Source: Kineosporia succinea
GTDB lineage: Bacteria; Actinomycetota; Actinomycetes; Actinomycetales; Kineosporiaceae
Assembly (NCBI RefSeq): GCF_030811555.1
Contig: NZ_JAUSQZ010000001.1
Coordinates: forward strand, 5,019,241 to 5,083,240
Length of the DNA: 64,000 bases
Direction: 5' to 3'
Part shown: one piece after another, positions 25,509-33,961 of the stretch
How positions within the stretch are numbered: the first letter of the stretch is position 1
How the letters are laid out: each line of letters opens with the position of its first letter
Made by a program: the position numbers and the translations under genes
The notes under the pieces: generated by a model
Database searches by the model: none
What the model was told of the DNA's origin: nothing
The model's input: only the letters and a program-made list of their open reading frames with translations

Positions 25509-28034
25509 GTGACAGTGTCCGTCGAACAGCGCATCGCCGACGAGCTGCAGGTACAGCTGTGGCAGGTGGTCGCCGCGATCGGGCTGCTCGACGACGGCGC
25601 GACCGTGCCGTTCGTCGCCCGTTACCGCAAGGAGATCACGGGCACGCTCGACGACGCCCAGCTCCGCACGCTGCAGGAGCGGCTGGCCTACCTGCGCGAG
25701 CTGGAGAAGCGGCGCGAGGCGATCCTCGAGTCGATCGGCTCGCAGGGCAAGCTCACTCCCGAGCTCGAGGCCCAGGTGCGTGAGGCGGAGACCAAGTCCC
25801 GCCTCGAGGACATCTACATGCCGTACAAGACCAAGCGGCGCACCAAGGCCCAGATCGCGCGCGAGGCCGGGCTCGAGCCGCTGGCCACCGGTCTGCTGGC
25901 CGACCCCTCGCAAGACCCGAAAGACGTGGCCGCGCAGTACGTCGACGCCGAGAAGGGTGTCGCCGACGTGCAGGCCGCGCTCGAGGGCGCACGCTCGATC
26001 CTGGTCGAGACCTTCAGCGAAGACGCGGATCTCATCGGTGGCCTGCGCGAGCGCATGTGGAACCGCGGCCGGCTGGCCGCGACCGTGCGCGAGGGCAAGG
26101 AGGCCGCGGGCGCCAAGTACTCCGACTACTTCGACCTCACCGAGCCCTACACCAAGCTGCCCTCGCACCGCGTGCTGGCGATGTTCCGCGGTGAGAAGGA
26201 AGAGATCCTCGACCTCGCCTTCGAGGCCGACGACGCGCCGCCGCCCGCCCCGGGCGAGCTCGGGGTCAGCGAGCAGACCATCGCGCACCGCTTCGAGATC
26301 TCCAACCAGGGCCGCCCGGGCGACAAGTTCCTGATCGACGCGGTGCGCTGGGCCTGGCGCACGCGCATCTCGGTGCACCTCGGTCTCGACGTGCGCAGCC
26401 AGCTGCGCAGCGCCGCCGAGGAAGAGGCCATCCGCGTCTTCGCCGCCAACCTGCGCGACCTCCTGCTCGCCGCCCCGGCCGGCAACCGCGCCACGATGGG
26501 GCTCGACCCGGGCATCCGCACCGGCGTCAAGGTCGCCGTGGTCGACGGCACCGGCAAGGTCGTGGCCCACAGCACGATCTACCCGCACGAGCCGCGCCGC
26601 CGCTGGGCCGAGTCGCTCGACGAGCTCGAGAAGCTCGCCCGCCAGTTCAACGTCGACCTGATCGCGATCGGCAACGGCACCGCCTCCCGCGAGACCGACA
26701 AGCTGGCCGCCGAGCTCATCGCCCGCGCCAAAGACCTGAACATGACCAAGGTCGTGGTCTCCGAGGCCGGGGCCTCGGTCTACTCCGCGTCGGCCTACGC
26801 CTCGGCCGAGCTGCCGGATCTCGACGTCAGCATCCGGGGCGCGGTCTCGATCGCCCGCCGCCTGCAAGACCCGCTGGCCGAGCTGGTCAAGATCGACCCG
26901 AAGTCCATCGGCGTCGGTCAGTACCAGCACGACCTGCCCGAGTCGGCGCTCGCCCGCTCGCTCGACGGAGTGGTCGAGTACTGCGTGAACGCGGTCGGCG
27001 TCGACGTGAACACCGCGTCCGCCCCGCTGCTGCGGCAGGTGTCCGGCATCGGCGAGACGCTCGCGGCCAACATCGTGTCGCACCGCGACCAGAACGGGCC
27101 GTTCAAGAACCGTAAGTCGCTGCGTGACGTGCCGCTGCTGGGTGCCAAGGCGTTCGAGCAGTCCGCGGGCTTCCTGCGCATCCAGGGGGGCGACGACCCG
27201 CTCGATGCCTCCGGCGTGCACCCCGAGGCCTACCCGCTCGTGCGGCGCATCCTCACCAAGGCCGAGGTCGACCTGCCCGCGCTGATCGGCAACACCGCGC
27301 TCATCCGCACGATGAAGCCGTCCGAGTTCGCCGACGACACGTTCGGCCTGCCGACCGTCGCCGACATCCTCGGTGAGCTCGACAAGCCCGGCCGTGACCC
27401 GCGTCCCGCGTTCAAGGCCGCGACCTTCGCCGAGGGCGTCAACACCGTGGCCGACCTCAAGCCCGCCATGGTGCTCGAGGGAGTCGTCACCAACGTGGCC
27501 GCGTTCGGTGCGTTCGTCGACATCGGCGTGCACCAAGACGGTCTGGTCCACGTCAGCGCGATGTCGAACAAGTTCGTGTCCGACCCGCGCGAGGTCGTGA
27601 AGCCCGGTGACGTGGTGAAGGTGAAGGTCATGGAGGTCGACGTCGACCGCCAGCGCATCTCGCTGACGCTGCGGCTCGACGACGAGATCGGCGCCCCGGC
27701 CGGTGGTGGCCGCGGTTCGCGCGGCGGTGCGCCGCGGGGTGAGCGTTCCGATCGCGGGCCGCGGGGTGGCCAGGGCGGCGGTCAGGGCGGTCAGGGTCAG
27801 GGCCGCGGTGGTCAGGGCCGCGGTGGTCAGGGCGGCAACGGCGGACGCGGCGGTCAGGGCGGTCCCGGTGGCGGCGGTCAGCGGGGTGGTCAGGGTGGCC
27901 AGGGCCGTGGCGGTCAAGGTGGCCAGAGCCGTGGCGGTCACGGTGGTCAGGGTCGCGGTGGGCAGGGCGGTGGCTCGGTGCCCGACACGGCGCTCGCCGA
28001 CGCTCTGCGCCGGGCCGGGCTGCTGAACAAGTAG
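25509..28034 (+). CDS. tex: Tex-family S1 RNA-binding transcription accessory protein with RGG-rich tail
   Basis: Tex is a conserved cytoplasmic nucleic-acid-binding protein linked to transcription. The 841-residue protein has the Tex N-terminal helical domain (VPFVARYRKEITGTLDD), the YqgF-like domain (TMGLDPGIRTGVKVAVVDGTGKV), a helix-hairpin-helix region (ASAPLLRQVSGIGETLAANIV) and an S1 domain near 655-725 (GVVTNVAAFGAFVDIGVHQDGLVHVS). Unlike E. coli-type Tex, it then has about 100 residues of Gly/Gln/Arg repeats (RGGQGG type) before a conserved-looking tail DTALADALRRAGLL. The GTG start follows AGAGGTGGG. Confidence 0.93.
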   Translation: MTVSVEQRIADELQVQLWQVVAAIGLLDDGATVPFVARYRKEITGTLDDAQLRTLQERLAYLRELEKRREAILESIGSQGKLTPELEAQVREAETKSRLEDIYMPYKTKRRTKAQIAREAGLEPLATGLLADPSQDPKDVAAQYVDAEKGVADVQAALEGARSILVETFSEDADLIGGLRERMWNRGRLAATVREGKEAAGAKYSDYFDLTEPYTKLPSHRVLAMFRGEKEEILDLAFEADDAPPPAPGELGVSEQTIAHRFEISNQGRPGDKFLIDAVRWAWRTRISVHLGLDVRSQLRSAAEEEAIRVFAANLRDLLLAAPAGNRATMGLDPGIRTGVKVAVVDGTGKVVAHSTIYPHEPRRRWAESLDELEKLARQFNVDLIAIGNGTASRETDKLAAELIARAKDLNMTKVVVSEAGASVYSASAYASAELPDLDVSIRGAVSIARRLQDPLAELVKIDPKSIGVGQYQHDLPESALARSLDGVVEYCVNAVGVDVNTASAPLLRQVSGIGETLAANIVSHRDQNGPFKNRKSLRDVPLLGAKAFEQSAGFLRIQGGDDPLDASGVHPEAYPLVRRILTKAEVDLPALIGNTALIRTMKPSEFADDTFGLPTVADILGELDKPGRDPRPAFKAATFAEGVNTVADLKPAMVLEGVVTNVAAFGAFVDIGVHQDGLVHVSAMSNKFVSDPREVVKPGDVVKVKVMEVDVDRQRISLTLRLDDEIGAPAGGGRGSRGGAPRGERSDRGPRGGQGGGQGGQGQGRGGQGRGGQGGNGGRGGQGGPGGGGQRGGQGGQGRGGQGGQSRGGHGGQGRGGQGGGSVPDTALADALRRAGLLNK
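27700..27970 (+). repeat. Gly-Gln-Arg repeat-coding segment of tex
   Basis: Short imperfect repeats built on GGTCAGGGC and GGCCGCGGTGGT code for GQGG and GRGGQGG runs. All are multiples of three bases and keep the frame. RGG-type tails bind RNA and can promote condensates in other proteins. Confidence 0.85.
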
Positions 28035-28220
28035 CCGGCTGAAAGCCTCGGCGGCCGGGCTGGTTCCGCGCGGTCCAACCGTGTGGAACCGGTCCGGCTG
28101 CGGCGTTCTGTTTCCGTTCCCGGAGTGCGCTCGAGGGAGCAGGCGCCCCGGTTCGGACGACGCGCCACCAGGCACAGGTGCCAGGGGGACCGGGAGATCC
28201 GGAATCGGCGCCCCGGAGTC

Positions 28221-28476
28221 GGCTTTGACTGAGCGACCGGTGCCGCGGTGCCGGGCTTGAGTGCGCGACCGGTGCCGCGGTGCCGGGCTTGAGTGCGCGA
28301 CCTGTGCCCCGGTGCCGGGCTTGACTGAGCGACCTGTGCCCCGGTGCCGGGCTTGAGTGAGCGACCCGTGCCTGGAGCCGGGCTTGATTGAGCGACCTGT
28401 GCCTGGAGCCGGGCTTGAGTGAGCGACGGGCGCCGCGGTGCCGGGCTTGACCGAGCAACTGGCGCCTCGGAACCGG
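28221..28476. repeat. Eight tandem 31-33-bp repeats between tex and a TetR gene
   Basis: Eight head-to-tail units start at 28221, 28254, 28286, 28318, 28350, 28381, 28412 and 28444. Each begins GGCTTGA(G/C)TGAGCGACC and ends near GGTGCCG or GGAGCCG. There are no spacers and the unit length is not a multiple of three, so neither a CRISPR array nor a coding repeat fits. The array fills most of the 444-bp gap and abuts the 3' end of the leftward TetR gene. Confidence 0.9.
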
Positions 28477-28478
28477 CC

Positions 28479-29249
28479 CTATCCGAGCAGCGCGCGCACC
28501 TGGGTCAGCAGCTGGCCGGCCGTCAGGTCGAACGGTTCCAGGTCCCGTTCGGCCCGGGCCAGCACCACCGCGCCCTCGCTGGCCGCGATCAGCAGCGTCG
28601 CGAAAGCCGGTGCGGCGTCGGGGGAGAGGCCGCCGTTCTCGAGCAGCCGGGCCAGACGGGAGCGCCAGCCGCGGAACACCTCGGCGGCGTCGTCGAGCAG
28701 CTTGGGGGAGTCGGCCGCCACGGTCACCGCGACCACCGCGCAACCGGTCGAGCAGCCCGAACGCGACAGCAGCAGACGCCAGCTGTGCAGGAAGCGTTCG
28801 GTGACCACGTCGGCGGCGTCACCGTCCCAGCGGTCGAGCCAGGCCTGGGTGCGCTGTCCGGCCAGCCCGAGCGCCTCCGAGACCACCTGCTCCTTACCCT
28901 CGGGAAAGGAGTGGTACATCGAGCCGCGTGCGGCCTTCGACGCGGCCAGGATCTCGGTCAGCGACGTGGCCTGCAGCCCGCGACGGGCCAGCAGCGTGGC
29001 CGTGCCCTCGATGATCCGGTCCCGGGCGGTGCCCTTGTTCGTGACGACCTTGAGGCCGTCCGGGCCGGCGTTCAGCTCCGGACCGTTCTTCGGCGCCTGA
29101 CCGTTCTTCAGCTCCGGGCCATCCCTGAGCACCGGCCCATCCTTGAGCACCGGCCCATCCCTGAGATCCGGGCCGGGCCTGAGTTCCGGGCCGGATTCCA
29201 GGTCTGTGCTGACCGACAGATCGCCGGAAGCCGCGGTTCGCGCCACCAT
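28479..29249 (-). CDS. TetR-family regulator with hexapeptide-repeat N-terminal extension
   Basis: About 256 residues. The TetR HTH (ARDRIIEGTATLLARRGLQATSLTEILAASKAARGSMYHSF) and C-terminal domain resemble the LmrA/YxaF subgroup; C-GCSTGC-like cysteines lie in the middle. Unusually, the HTH is preceded by some 65 residues that include a run of GPxLxx hexapeptides (GPELRP, GPDLRD, GPVLKD, GPVLRD, GPELKN and variants), coded by 18-bp repeats at about 29045-29195. No usable start codon with a ribosome site lies between the repeats and the HTH, though GTG codons occur within the repeats. ATG 29249 or TTG 29261 is the first start. A nested palindrome lies about 100 bp upstream. Confidence 0.8.
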   Translation of the reverse strand: MVARTAASGDLSVSTDLESGPELRPGPDLRDGPVLKDGPVLRDGPELKNGQAPKNGPELNAGPDGLKVVTNKGTARDRIIEGTATLLARRGLQATSLTEILAASKAARGSMYHSFPEGKEQVVSEALGLAGQRTQAWLDRWDGDAADVVTERFLHSWRLLLSRSGCSTGCAVVAVTVAADSPKLLDDAAEVFRGWRSRLARLLENGGLSPDAAPAFATLLIAASEGAVVLARAERDLEPFDLTAGQLLTQVRALLG

Positions 29250-29346
29250 GACGCCATGCAATCACAGCGGGTCACGGCGTCCGGCGAAACGCGCCCGGGG
29301 TCCGGCGGGGAGCTGCGGTCCCGGGCTGGTCCTGAACAGCGAAATA

Positions 29347-29402
29347 ACCACAATGGTGGACGTTTCGGAGACTCGAGTCTCAGGAGCGTCCACCATGGTG
29401 GT
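29347..29402. promoter_or_regulatory. 56-bp concentric palindrome upstream of the TetR gene
   Basis: The outer arms ACCACAATGGTGGACG (29347-29362) and CGTCCACCATGGTGGT (29387-29402) pair with one mismatch. At the exact centre lies the perfect palindrome GAGACTCGAGTCTC (29368-29381). Each outer arm is itself a near-perfect CCACCATGGTGG dyad, the two being 42 bp apart. It overlaps the 3' end of the leftward acyl-CoA synthetase-like gene. Either a TetR operator cluster or a terminator would fit. Confidence 0.7.
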
Positions 29403-31872
29403 GATGTGCGCCTGAGGAACGCGTGAACCGGCGAGCCTGCGCGTGTGACACGGTGCCATCGGTGAGCGTGATCCGGAACCCGGCGAAGTCGCCCTCGATC
29501 AGGAGCTCACCCAGGCGGTGACCGGCCCGGCCGGCCGCGTCCAGGTCGGCGGTGGCGGTGCCCGGCAGGGACGCGGCGGCGGTCACGACGCGTTCCGGAT
29601 CGGCGGGCAGCGGCACGGTGCGGGTGCCGCCGTGCACCTGGGCCCAGGCCCCGCCCAGACCGACCGTGAGCGCGGGAACCGGCCCGGAACGGTGCGCCGT
29701 CATCGTCAGCGGGACGCCGGGCCGGGCCAGCCCCTCGACGAGGAGAGCGGCGTCGAGACGGGCGTTCTCGTCCAGCGACAGGGCGCCGGCGAGCAGCTCG
29801 GCGACGCGGCGCGTGACCTTTTCCCCGCTGGTCAGACTGGAGCACTCCGGACTGTCCAGGAGCCCCGCCGCCGACAGCCGCAACGTCACCGGGAACCCGA
29901 TCTGCGCGGCCGCGAGGGTCACGGCGGTCGCGACGGCCTCGGGATCAGCGTCCCGTGGAGGCATCGGCACCACCGCGTGACGCAGCACGTCGATGCCGGC
30001 CCGGTCGAGCACGGCCTTGGCCGTGTGCTCGGGAACCTCGACGACCGACCCGAAACCTCGACCCACCCCGTCCCCGTTCCCGGCCAGAGCTCCGCTCCGC
30101 CCGGCCCGCGTGGACACGGCCCGTGAACCTTGTCCCGTGCCGGAACCCGACCCCGTGCCGGAACCCGACCCCGGGCCGGAACCCGACCCCGGGCTGAGAC
30201 CCGACCCCGGGCTGCGACCCGAACCCGGTCCTGCGCCGGAACCCGAACCCGCACCAGGCCCCGGACCCTGATCCGCGCGGTGGCCCGAACCCGGGCGGGC
30301 CCCCTTGCCCCTTCCCGCGCCGGGCCCGGTGTGACGACCCGGGGCGCCGAGCGCATCCGCGCCTCGAGCCGGGAACCCGCTGCGGCGGGCCACTTCCGCG
30401 ATGCGGCTCAGACGCAGGGGATCGGGCGCGGGGCCCCGCAGGCGGGCCACGGCGGCCATGGCGGCGGGCAGACCCGACACCGCGCCCGGCGGTTCCTGGC
30501 CGGGCATGGCCGAGACGAGCAGCAGGCCGCGACGTCCGGGATCCTCGGGTGGCTCGTCCTGCACGTAGAGCACCGTGCCGACACCCGGGTCGGCGGACAC
30601 CGCCGCGCTGATCGCGGCCAGCTCCCCGGAATCGGCCCCGAGCTGGGCGGTGTGGTTGAGCGGATTCGCCGGGACGGCCGGGCGCGGAAGGTGCCCCCGG
30701 AGCTTGAGCCGCGTGGCGGCCTGCAGTTCGGCCAGTTCGACGCCGGCGTCGGCGGCGAGATCCTCGGCCAGGGCCGCGTCGCTCGCGCAGGACGTGATGA
30801 CGGCCACCGGTTTTCGCGACCGCGTGCCCCGGGCCAGGGCCCGCGTGGTCTCGATCAGCTGGTGCAGGTCGTGAACCGGCACGGCCCCGGCCTCGTCGAG
30901 CAGCGCGTCGAGCGCCGCCCCGGAACCGGGTTCGTGACCGTGACCGTGGCCGGGCCCCGTGGTCCGTCCCGTTCTCAGCACCGCGAGGCGCACATCGGCC
31001 CGGGCGCACACGGCCAGGGCGGAGGCCAGCCGGGCCCCGTCCGGAATCCGCTCCAGGTACAGCGCCACCGCCCTCACCCCCTCGGTGACCGCCAGCCCGG
31101 CCAGCGCCGACGGCGTGTCCACCACCGCGCCGTTGCCCACCGAGATCACCGTGTGCAGGCCGGTTCCGTCGCGATGAGCGAGCAGCCGCCGCCCGGCCAC
31201 GACGCTCTCGGTGACCACCGCAATGCCGTCGTCGGCCCTGCTCCCGGCGCCCCGGCCCCCGGCACGGTCGTCCCGGGCCGCCCGGCCTCCTCCGCCGCCG
31301 CCGCTGCGGTCCAGGGCCCGGGGCTCGTCGTCGACCGGTGCCGGGACCGGCCCCGGTGACATCCGCTCCCGCCACACCCCTGCCCTCGACCGGAAACTCA
31401 CGAGGCCCGCGCTGTCCGGCCCGAGCACCGGCAGCCCGTGCCGCCCGGCCGCCGCGACCAGCCGCTGCTGCGCGGCCCGGTCGTCGCTCTCGGCGAAACC
31501 ACCCGTGAACTCGCCCGCGAAACCGCCGGCGAATCCACTCGCGAACACCACGGCACCACCGCACCCCAGGCGCCCGGCCTCGGCCAGGTAGTCGGGAACG
31601 GTGGCGGCGGTGGTGGCGACGACCACGATGTCGGCCGGTCCGCCGATCAGGGCGAGCGCTCCGGCCAGGTCGGGTTTGCACGGCACGCCGAGGATTTCGG
31701 ACCGGCGGGGATGCACCCCGGCCAGTGCCCCGGTGAATCCGGCGGTGCGCAGGTTGGTCAGGGTCTGGGCGGCGTACGAGCCGGGACGTTCGGTGGCCCC
31801 GACGACAACGACGGAACGGGGAGCCAGCAGACGACTCAGGTCACGCTGCTGCTCCCCGTCCCCGTCCACCAC
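29380..31872 (-). CDS. NDP-forming acyl-CoA synthetase-like protein (CoA-binding, ligase-CoA, ATP-grasp)
   Basis: 830 residues, long for the ~700-residue acetate-CoA ligase (NDP-forming)/Pat-like family. The N-terminal CoA-binding Rossmann domain is clear (SVVVVGATERPGSYAAQTL, then the ASGF region at 105-120). A ligase-CoA domain follows (about 210-490) and a C-terminal ATP-grasp-like domain (about 610-820, GFPVTLRL, LTVGLGGAWAQV, LGELLIEGDFAGFRI). Low-complexity inserts sit near 190-215 and 505-600, the latter made of GSGPGS-type repeats. Catalytic His and ATP-site residues cannot be confirmed by eye. GTG start without a good ribosome site. Confidence 0.72.
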   Translation of the reverse strand: MVDGDGEQQRDLSRLLAPRSVVVVGATERPGSYAAQTLTNLRTAGFTGALAGVHPRRSEILGVPCKPDLAGALALIGGPADIVVVATTAATVPDYLAEAGRLGCGGAVVFASGFAGGFAGEFTGGFAESDDRAAQQRLVAAAGRHGLPVLGPDSAGLVSFRSRAGVWRERMSPGPVPAPVDDEPRALDRSGGGGGGRAARDDRAGGRGAGSRADDGIAVVTESVVAGRRLLAHRDGTGLHTVISVGNGAVVDTPSALAGLAVTEGVRAVALYLERIPDGARLASALAVCARADVRLAVLRTGRTTGPGHGHGHEPGSGAALDALLDEAGAVPVHDLHQLIETTRALARGTRSRKPVAVITSCASDAALAEDLAADAGVELAELQAATRLKLRGHLPRPAVPANPLNHTAQLGADSGELAAISAAVSADPGVGTVLYVQDEPPEDPGRRGLLLVSAMPGQEPPGAVSGLPAAMAAVARLRGPAPDPLRLSRIAEVARRSGFPARGADALGAPGRHTGPGAGRGKGARPGSGHRADQGPGPGAGSGSGAGPGSGRSPGSGLSPGSGSGPGSGSGTGSGSGTGQGSRAVSTRAGRSGALAGNGDGVGRGFGSVVEVPEHTAKAVLDRAGIDVLRHAVVPMPPRDADPEAVATAVTLAAAQIGFPVTLRLSAAGLLDSPECSSLTSGEKVTRRVAELLAGALSLDENARLDAALLVEGLARPGVPLTMTAHRSGPVPALTVGLGGAWAQVHGGTRTVPLPADPERVVTAAASLPGTATADLDAAGRAGHRLGELLIEGDFAGFRITLTDGTVSHAQARRFTRSSGAHHHHGGRS
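30137..30226 (-). repeat. Five 18-bp tandem repeats inside the acyl-CoA synthetase-like gene
   Basis: Units related to GGGCCGGAACCCGACCCC (plus-strand reading) repeat five times and decay to about 30270. On the coding strand they give Gly-Ser-Gly-Pro/Thr hexapeptides forming a flexible linker ahead of the ATP-grasp part. Confidence 0.85.
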
Positions 31873-31963
31873 GCTGGCAAGTATTCGCCGTCCGGGCCGT
31901 TCGTGGGTGTGTTTTCACCCGTTCCGGCCCTTTTTCCGAGTTCTGCGCGGCCTCCCCGGGCGA

Positions 31964-33235
31964 CTACCGCGTGTGGCTGACGACTCTGGGAGGCTCCGGA
32001 ACGTCCACCGTTTCGCTCGTGCCGATCCGCGTGACCCGGGTGACCCGCCCCGATTCCGCCCGGCGGGTGCGCAGTTCCGTGACCACCGCGATCAGCGCCA
32101 GCCCGATCACGACCAGGCCGAACCCGGTGGTGGTGGGGCGTAGCCCGAACTGCGGAACGGCCAGCCCGGCCAGCACCGCGGCACCCCCGAAAGCGCCGTA
32201 GCTGGGCACGTACACGGCCGACATCAGCTCGGCGCGCTCCCCGGGCCGCACCAGCTGGGCGACCGATCCGAGAGCCCCGGTGAAGCCGGCCCCGAAACCG
32301 ATTCCGGCCAGGACCAGTCCGGCGAAGAACAGGGGCAGCACGGTCGTGTCGACGGCCACCAGCACGGTCGCCATGCCGGCCACCAGGGACAACGACGCGT
32401 ACAGCATCGTGGTGCGCGCCGGGCGACCCCGCACCAGGAAGGCCGCGATCGAGCCGGTGCCCGCCATCGCCGTGACGAACACCCCGCTGATCACGTGGTT
32501 GTGCACGTCGAAGACACCGACGGCCAGCGAACCCCCGAGCGAGAGCACCACTCCACCGACGGCCCAGGTCGCGACCATGACCGGCAGGGCGTTGCGGAAC
32601 GCCGTGCGGGCGCTGCGCGGAACCGTGACGGCCGGCCGCAGACTGGCTCGCACGCCCGGTCGCCGCTCACTGCGAGGGACGACGAAAGCGCAGGCCAGCA
32701 GCATGATCACGAGCAGTGCGGCCAGCACCTCGAAGACCAGCGTGGTGGGGCGCGGCGCGAACTGCACGAGCAGGCCGGACAGCAGGGCCCCGGCGGCCAG
32801 GCCGAACGTGGGTGAGGCGACGTTGATGCCGGCGGCCAGGGCCGGGCGGTCGGCGGGCGCGAGGTCACCGATGGTGGCACCGAGCGCGCCGATGCCGATC
32901 CCGGTCGCGACCCCCTGCAGCCCCCGGCCGAGGATGAGGTCACCGACGCCGTCGGCGACCAGGAACACGACGAGGGACGCGATCTCGATGGCGATCGCGG
33001 TCAGGATCACCGGGCGGCGCCCGACGAAGTCCGAGATCCCACCCGCGATCAGCAGGGTGATCAGGAGGACGACGGCGTAGACGGCGAACACGAGCGTCAG
33101 CGTCGGCGCCCCGAAATGCCATTGCTGCTGGTAGACGACGTACAGCGGCGACGGTGCGCTGGACACCGCCAGGAATGCGACCGAGGTCAGGGCGACCAGC
33201 CAGAATCCGGCCGCCCGACGCGACTGCGTGAACAT
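31964..33235 (-). CDS. MFS transporter
   Basis: A 12-TM major facilitator, 423 residues. TM1 ends in SSAPSPLYVVYQQQW; motif A is GGISDFVGRRPVIL; motif C-like ASPTFGLAAGALLSG follows. A charged Arg/Thr-rich C-terminal tail is cytoplasmic. The ATG at 33235 has GGAGG six bases upstream, better than the in-frame start at 33289. It is transcribed divergently from an ArsR-family gene, which probably represses it through the inverted repeat in the 96-bp gap. Confidence 0.9.
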   Translation of the reverse strand: MFTQSRRAAGFWLVALTSVAFLAVSSAPSPLYVVYQQQWHFGAPTLTLVFAVYAVVLLITLLIAGGISDFVGRRPVILTAIAIEIASLVVFLVADGVGDLILGRGLQGVATGIGIGALGATIGDLAPADRPALAAGINVASPTFGLAAGALLSGLLVQFAPRPTTLVFEVLAALLVIMLLACAFVVPRSERRPGVRASLRPAVTVPRSARTAFRNALPVMVATWAVGGVVLSLGGSLAVGVFDVHNHVISGVFVTAMAGTGSIAAFLVRGRPARTTMLYASLSLVAGMATVLVAVDTTVLPLFFAGLVLAGIGFGAGFTGALGSVAQLVRPGERAELMSAVYVPSYGAFGGAAVLAGLAVPQFGLRPTTTGFGLVVIGLALIAVVTELRTRRAESGRVTRVTRIGTSETVDVPEPPRVVSHTR

Positions 33236-33252
33236 CCGGGCCTCCACGAAAG

Positions 33253-33307
33253 GTTCGACTAGAGTGGAACCGTTGAAGCGTAGGTCCAAGTTCTAGAAAA
33301 GTCGAAC
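33253..33307. promoter_or_regulatory. Widely spaced inverted repeat in the MFS/ArsR intergenic region
   Basis: GTTCGACT (33253-33260) and AGTCGAAC (33300-33307) are exact complements 39 bp apart, each next to a CTAGA-like sequence. Location between divergent genes makes it a good candidate binding region for the ArsR-family regulator. Confidence 0.5.
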
Positions 33308-33331
33308 TGTTGTGCCCGGCGGGTTAAGCTG

Positions 33332-33670
33332 ATGCCCATGAGCAGCACGTACACGCACCCCGACGTCGCGGAGCTGACCCTGCCCTCGGTCCTGTTCGCA
33401 CTGAGCGACCCGGTGCGCCTGGAGATCGTCGGGCAGCTCGCGGCCTGGCAGGCCGGTGAGGTGCCCCTGGTCTGCGCCTCGGTGGGGCCGGAGATGCCGA
33501 AGTCCACGCGGTCGCACCACCTGAAGGTGCTGCGTGAGGCGGGGGTGACGCGGTCGGTGCAGAGTGGTCGTGAGCGTCAGCTGTCTCTGCGGCGTGAAGA
33601 TCTGGACGCGCGCTGGCCGGGGCTGCTCACGGCCGTGCTGAGTGGGGTGTCTGAGCCGATCGAGGCCTGA
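33332..33670 (+). CDS. ArsR/SmtB-family winged-helix regulator
   Basis: 112 residues with a winged HTH: FALSDPVRLEIVGQLAAWQAGEVPL, then the recognition helix KSTRSHHLKVLREAGV and the wing VQSGRERQLSLRREDL. It lacks the ELCVCDL metal-binding motif of ArsR, so it more likely senses a small organic molecule or redox than a metal. Two in-frame ATGs six bases apart are possible starts. It is divergent from an MFS exporter, the usual arrangement for a local repressor. Confidence 0.88.
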   Translation: MPMSSTYTHPDVAELTLPSVLFALSDPVRLEIVGQLAAWQAGEVPLVCASVGPEMPKSTRSHHLKVLREAGVTRSVQSGRERQLSLRREDLDARWPGLLTAVLSGVSEPIEA

Positions 33671-33738
33671 TGTTTTCTGTGGTGCCGGCTCTTTCGGTTC
33701 TTTGAGGACGCGTTGAGCGCCGGCTCGCGCGTGCGCAG

Positions 33739-33773
33739 ACACCCGCTATACCGTTTCGGTATGGCGGGTGTCT
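33739..33773. terminator. 16-bp stem terminator after the ArsR gene
   Basis: GACACCCGCTATACCG and CGGTATGGCGGGTGTC pair with one wobble around a TTT loop, followed by TTG. It lies 68 bp after the ArsR stop in a convergent gap and may act in both directions. Confidence 0.75.
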
Positions 33774-33907
33774 TGCTGCTCGGGCCAATGGGGGACGCGT
33801 GAGTGTCCCGGGTTTCTCGGGGCACCGAGCGCTCTGCGGAACGGAACAGCGACCTGGACCGCCGCGTCCTCACGCTCCCGCACCACCGGCAGGGCGGTGT
33901 GACACGG

Positions 33908-33951
33908 CGGGTCAAGCAGCGCGCCGCCGGGGCGACGCACTGCTTGACCCG
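33908..33951 (-). terminator. Hairpin downstream of the gamma-glutamyltransferase gene
   Basis: A perfect 12-bp stem, CGGGTCAAGCAG and CTGCTTGACCCG, with a 20-nt loop begins 10 bp beyond the ggt stop codon. It is a likely terminator for that gene. Confidence 0.6.
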
Positions 33952-33961
33952 GCGGGGCAGG

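Noticed and set aside
28221-28476. CRISPR array
   Set aside because: The 31-33-bp units are directly adjacent with no unique spacers, and no cas genes are nearby.
27628-28743. Minus-strand frame of 371 codons through the 32-bp repeats
   Set aside because: It overlaps the tex 3' end and the TetR gene out of frame. The repeat unit is not a multiple of three, so the apparent peptide repeats are chance.
29380-31872. Possible transferred DNA because of low-complexity inserts
   Set aside because: GC content and codon use look like the flanks, and no integrase, IS element or flanking repeat is visible.
33252-33264. T-arm-like sequence GGTTCGACT suggesting a tRNA
   Set aside because: No acceptor stem or anticodon arm can be built around it, and it belongs to an inverted repeat with 33300-33307.
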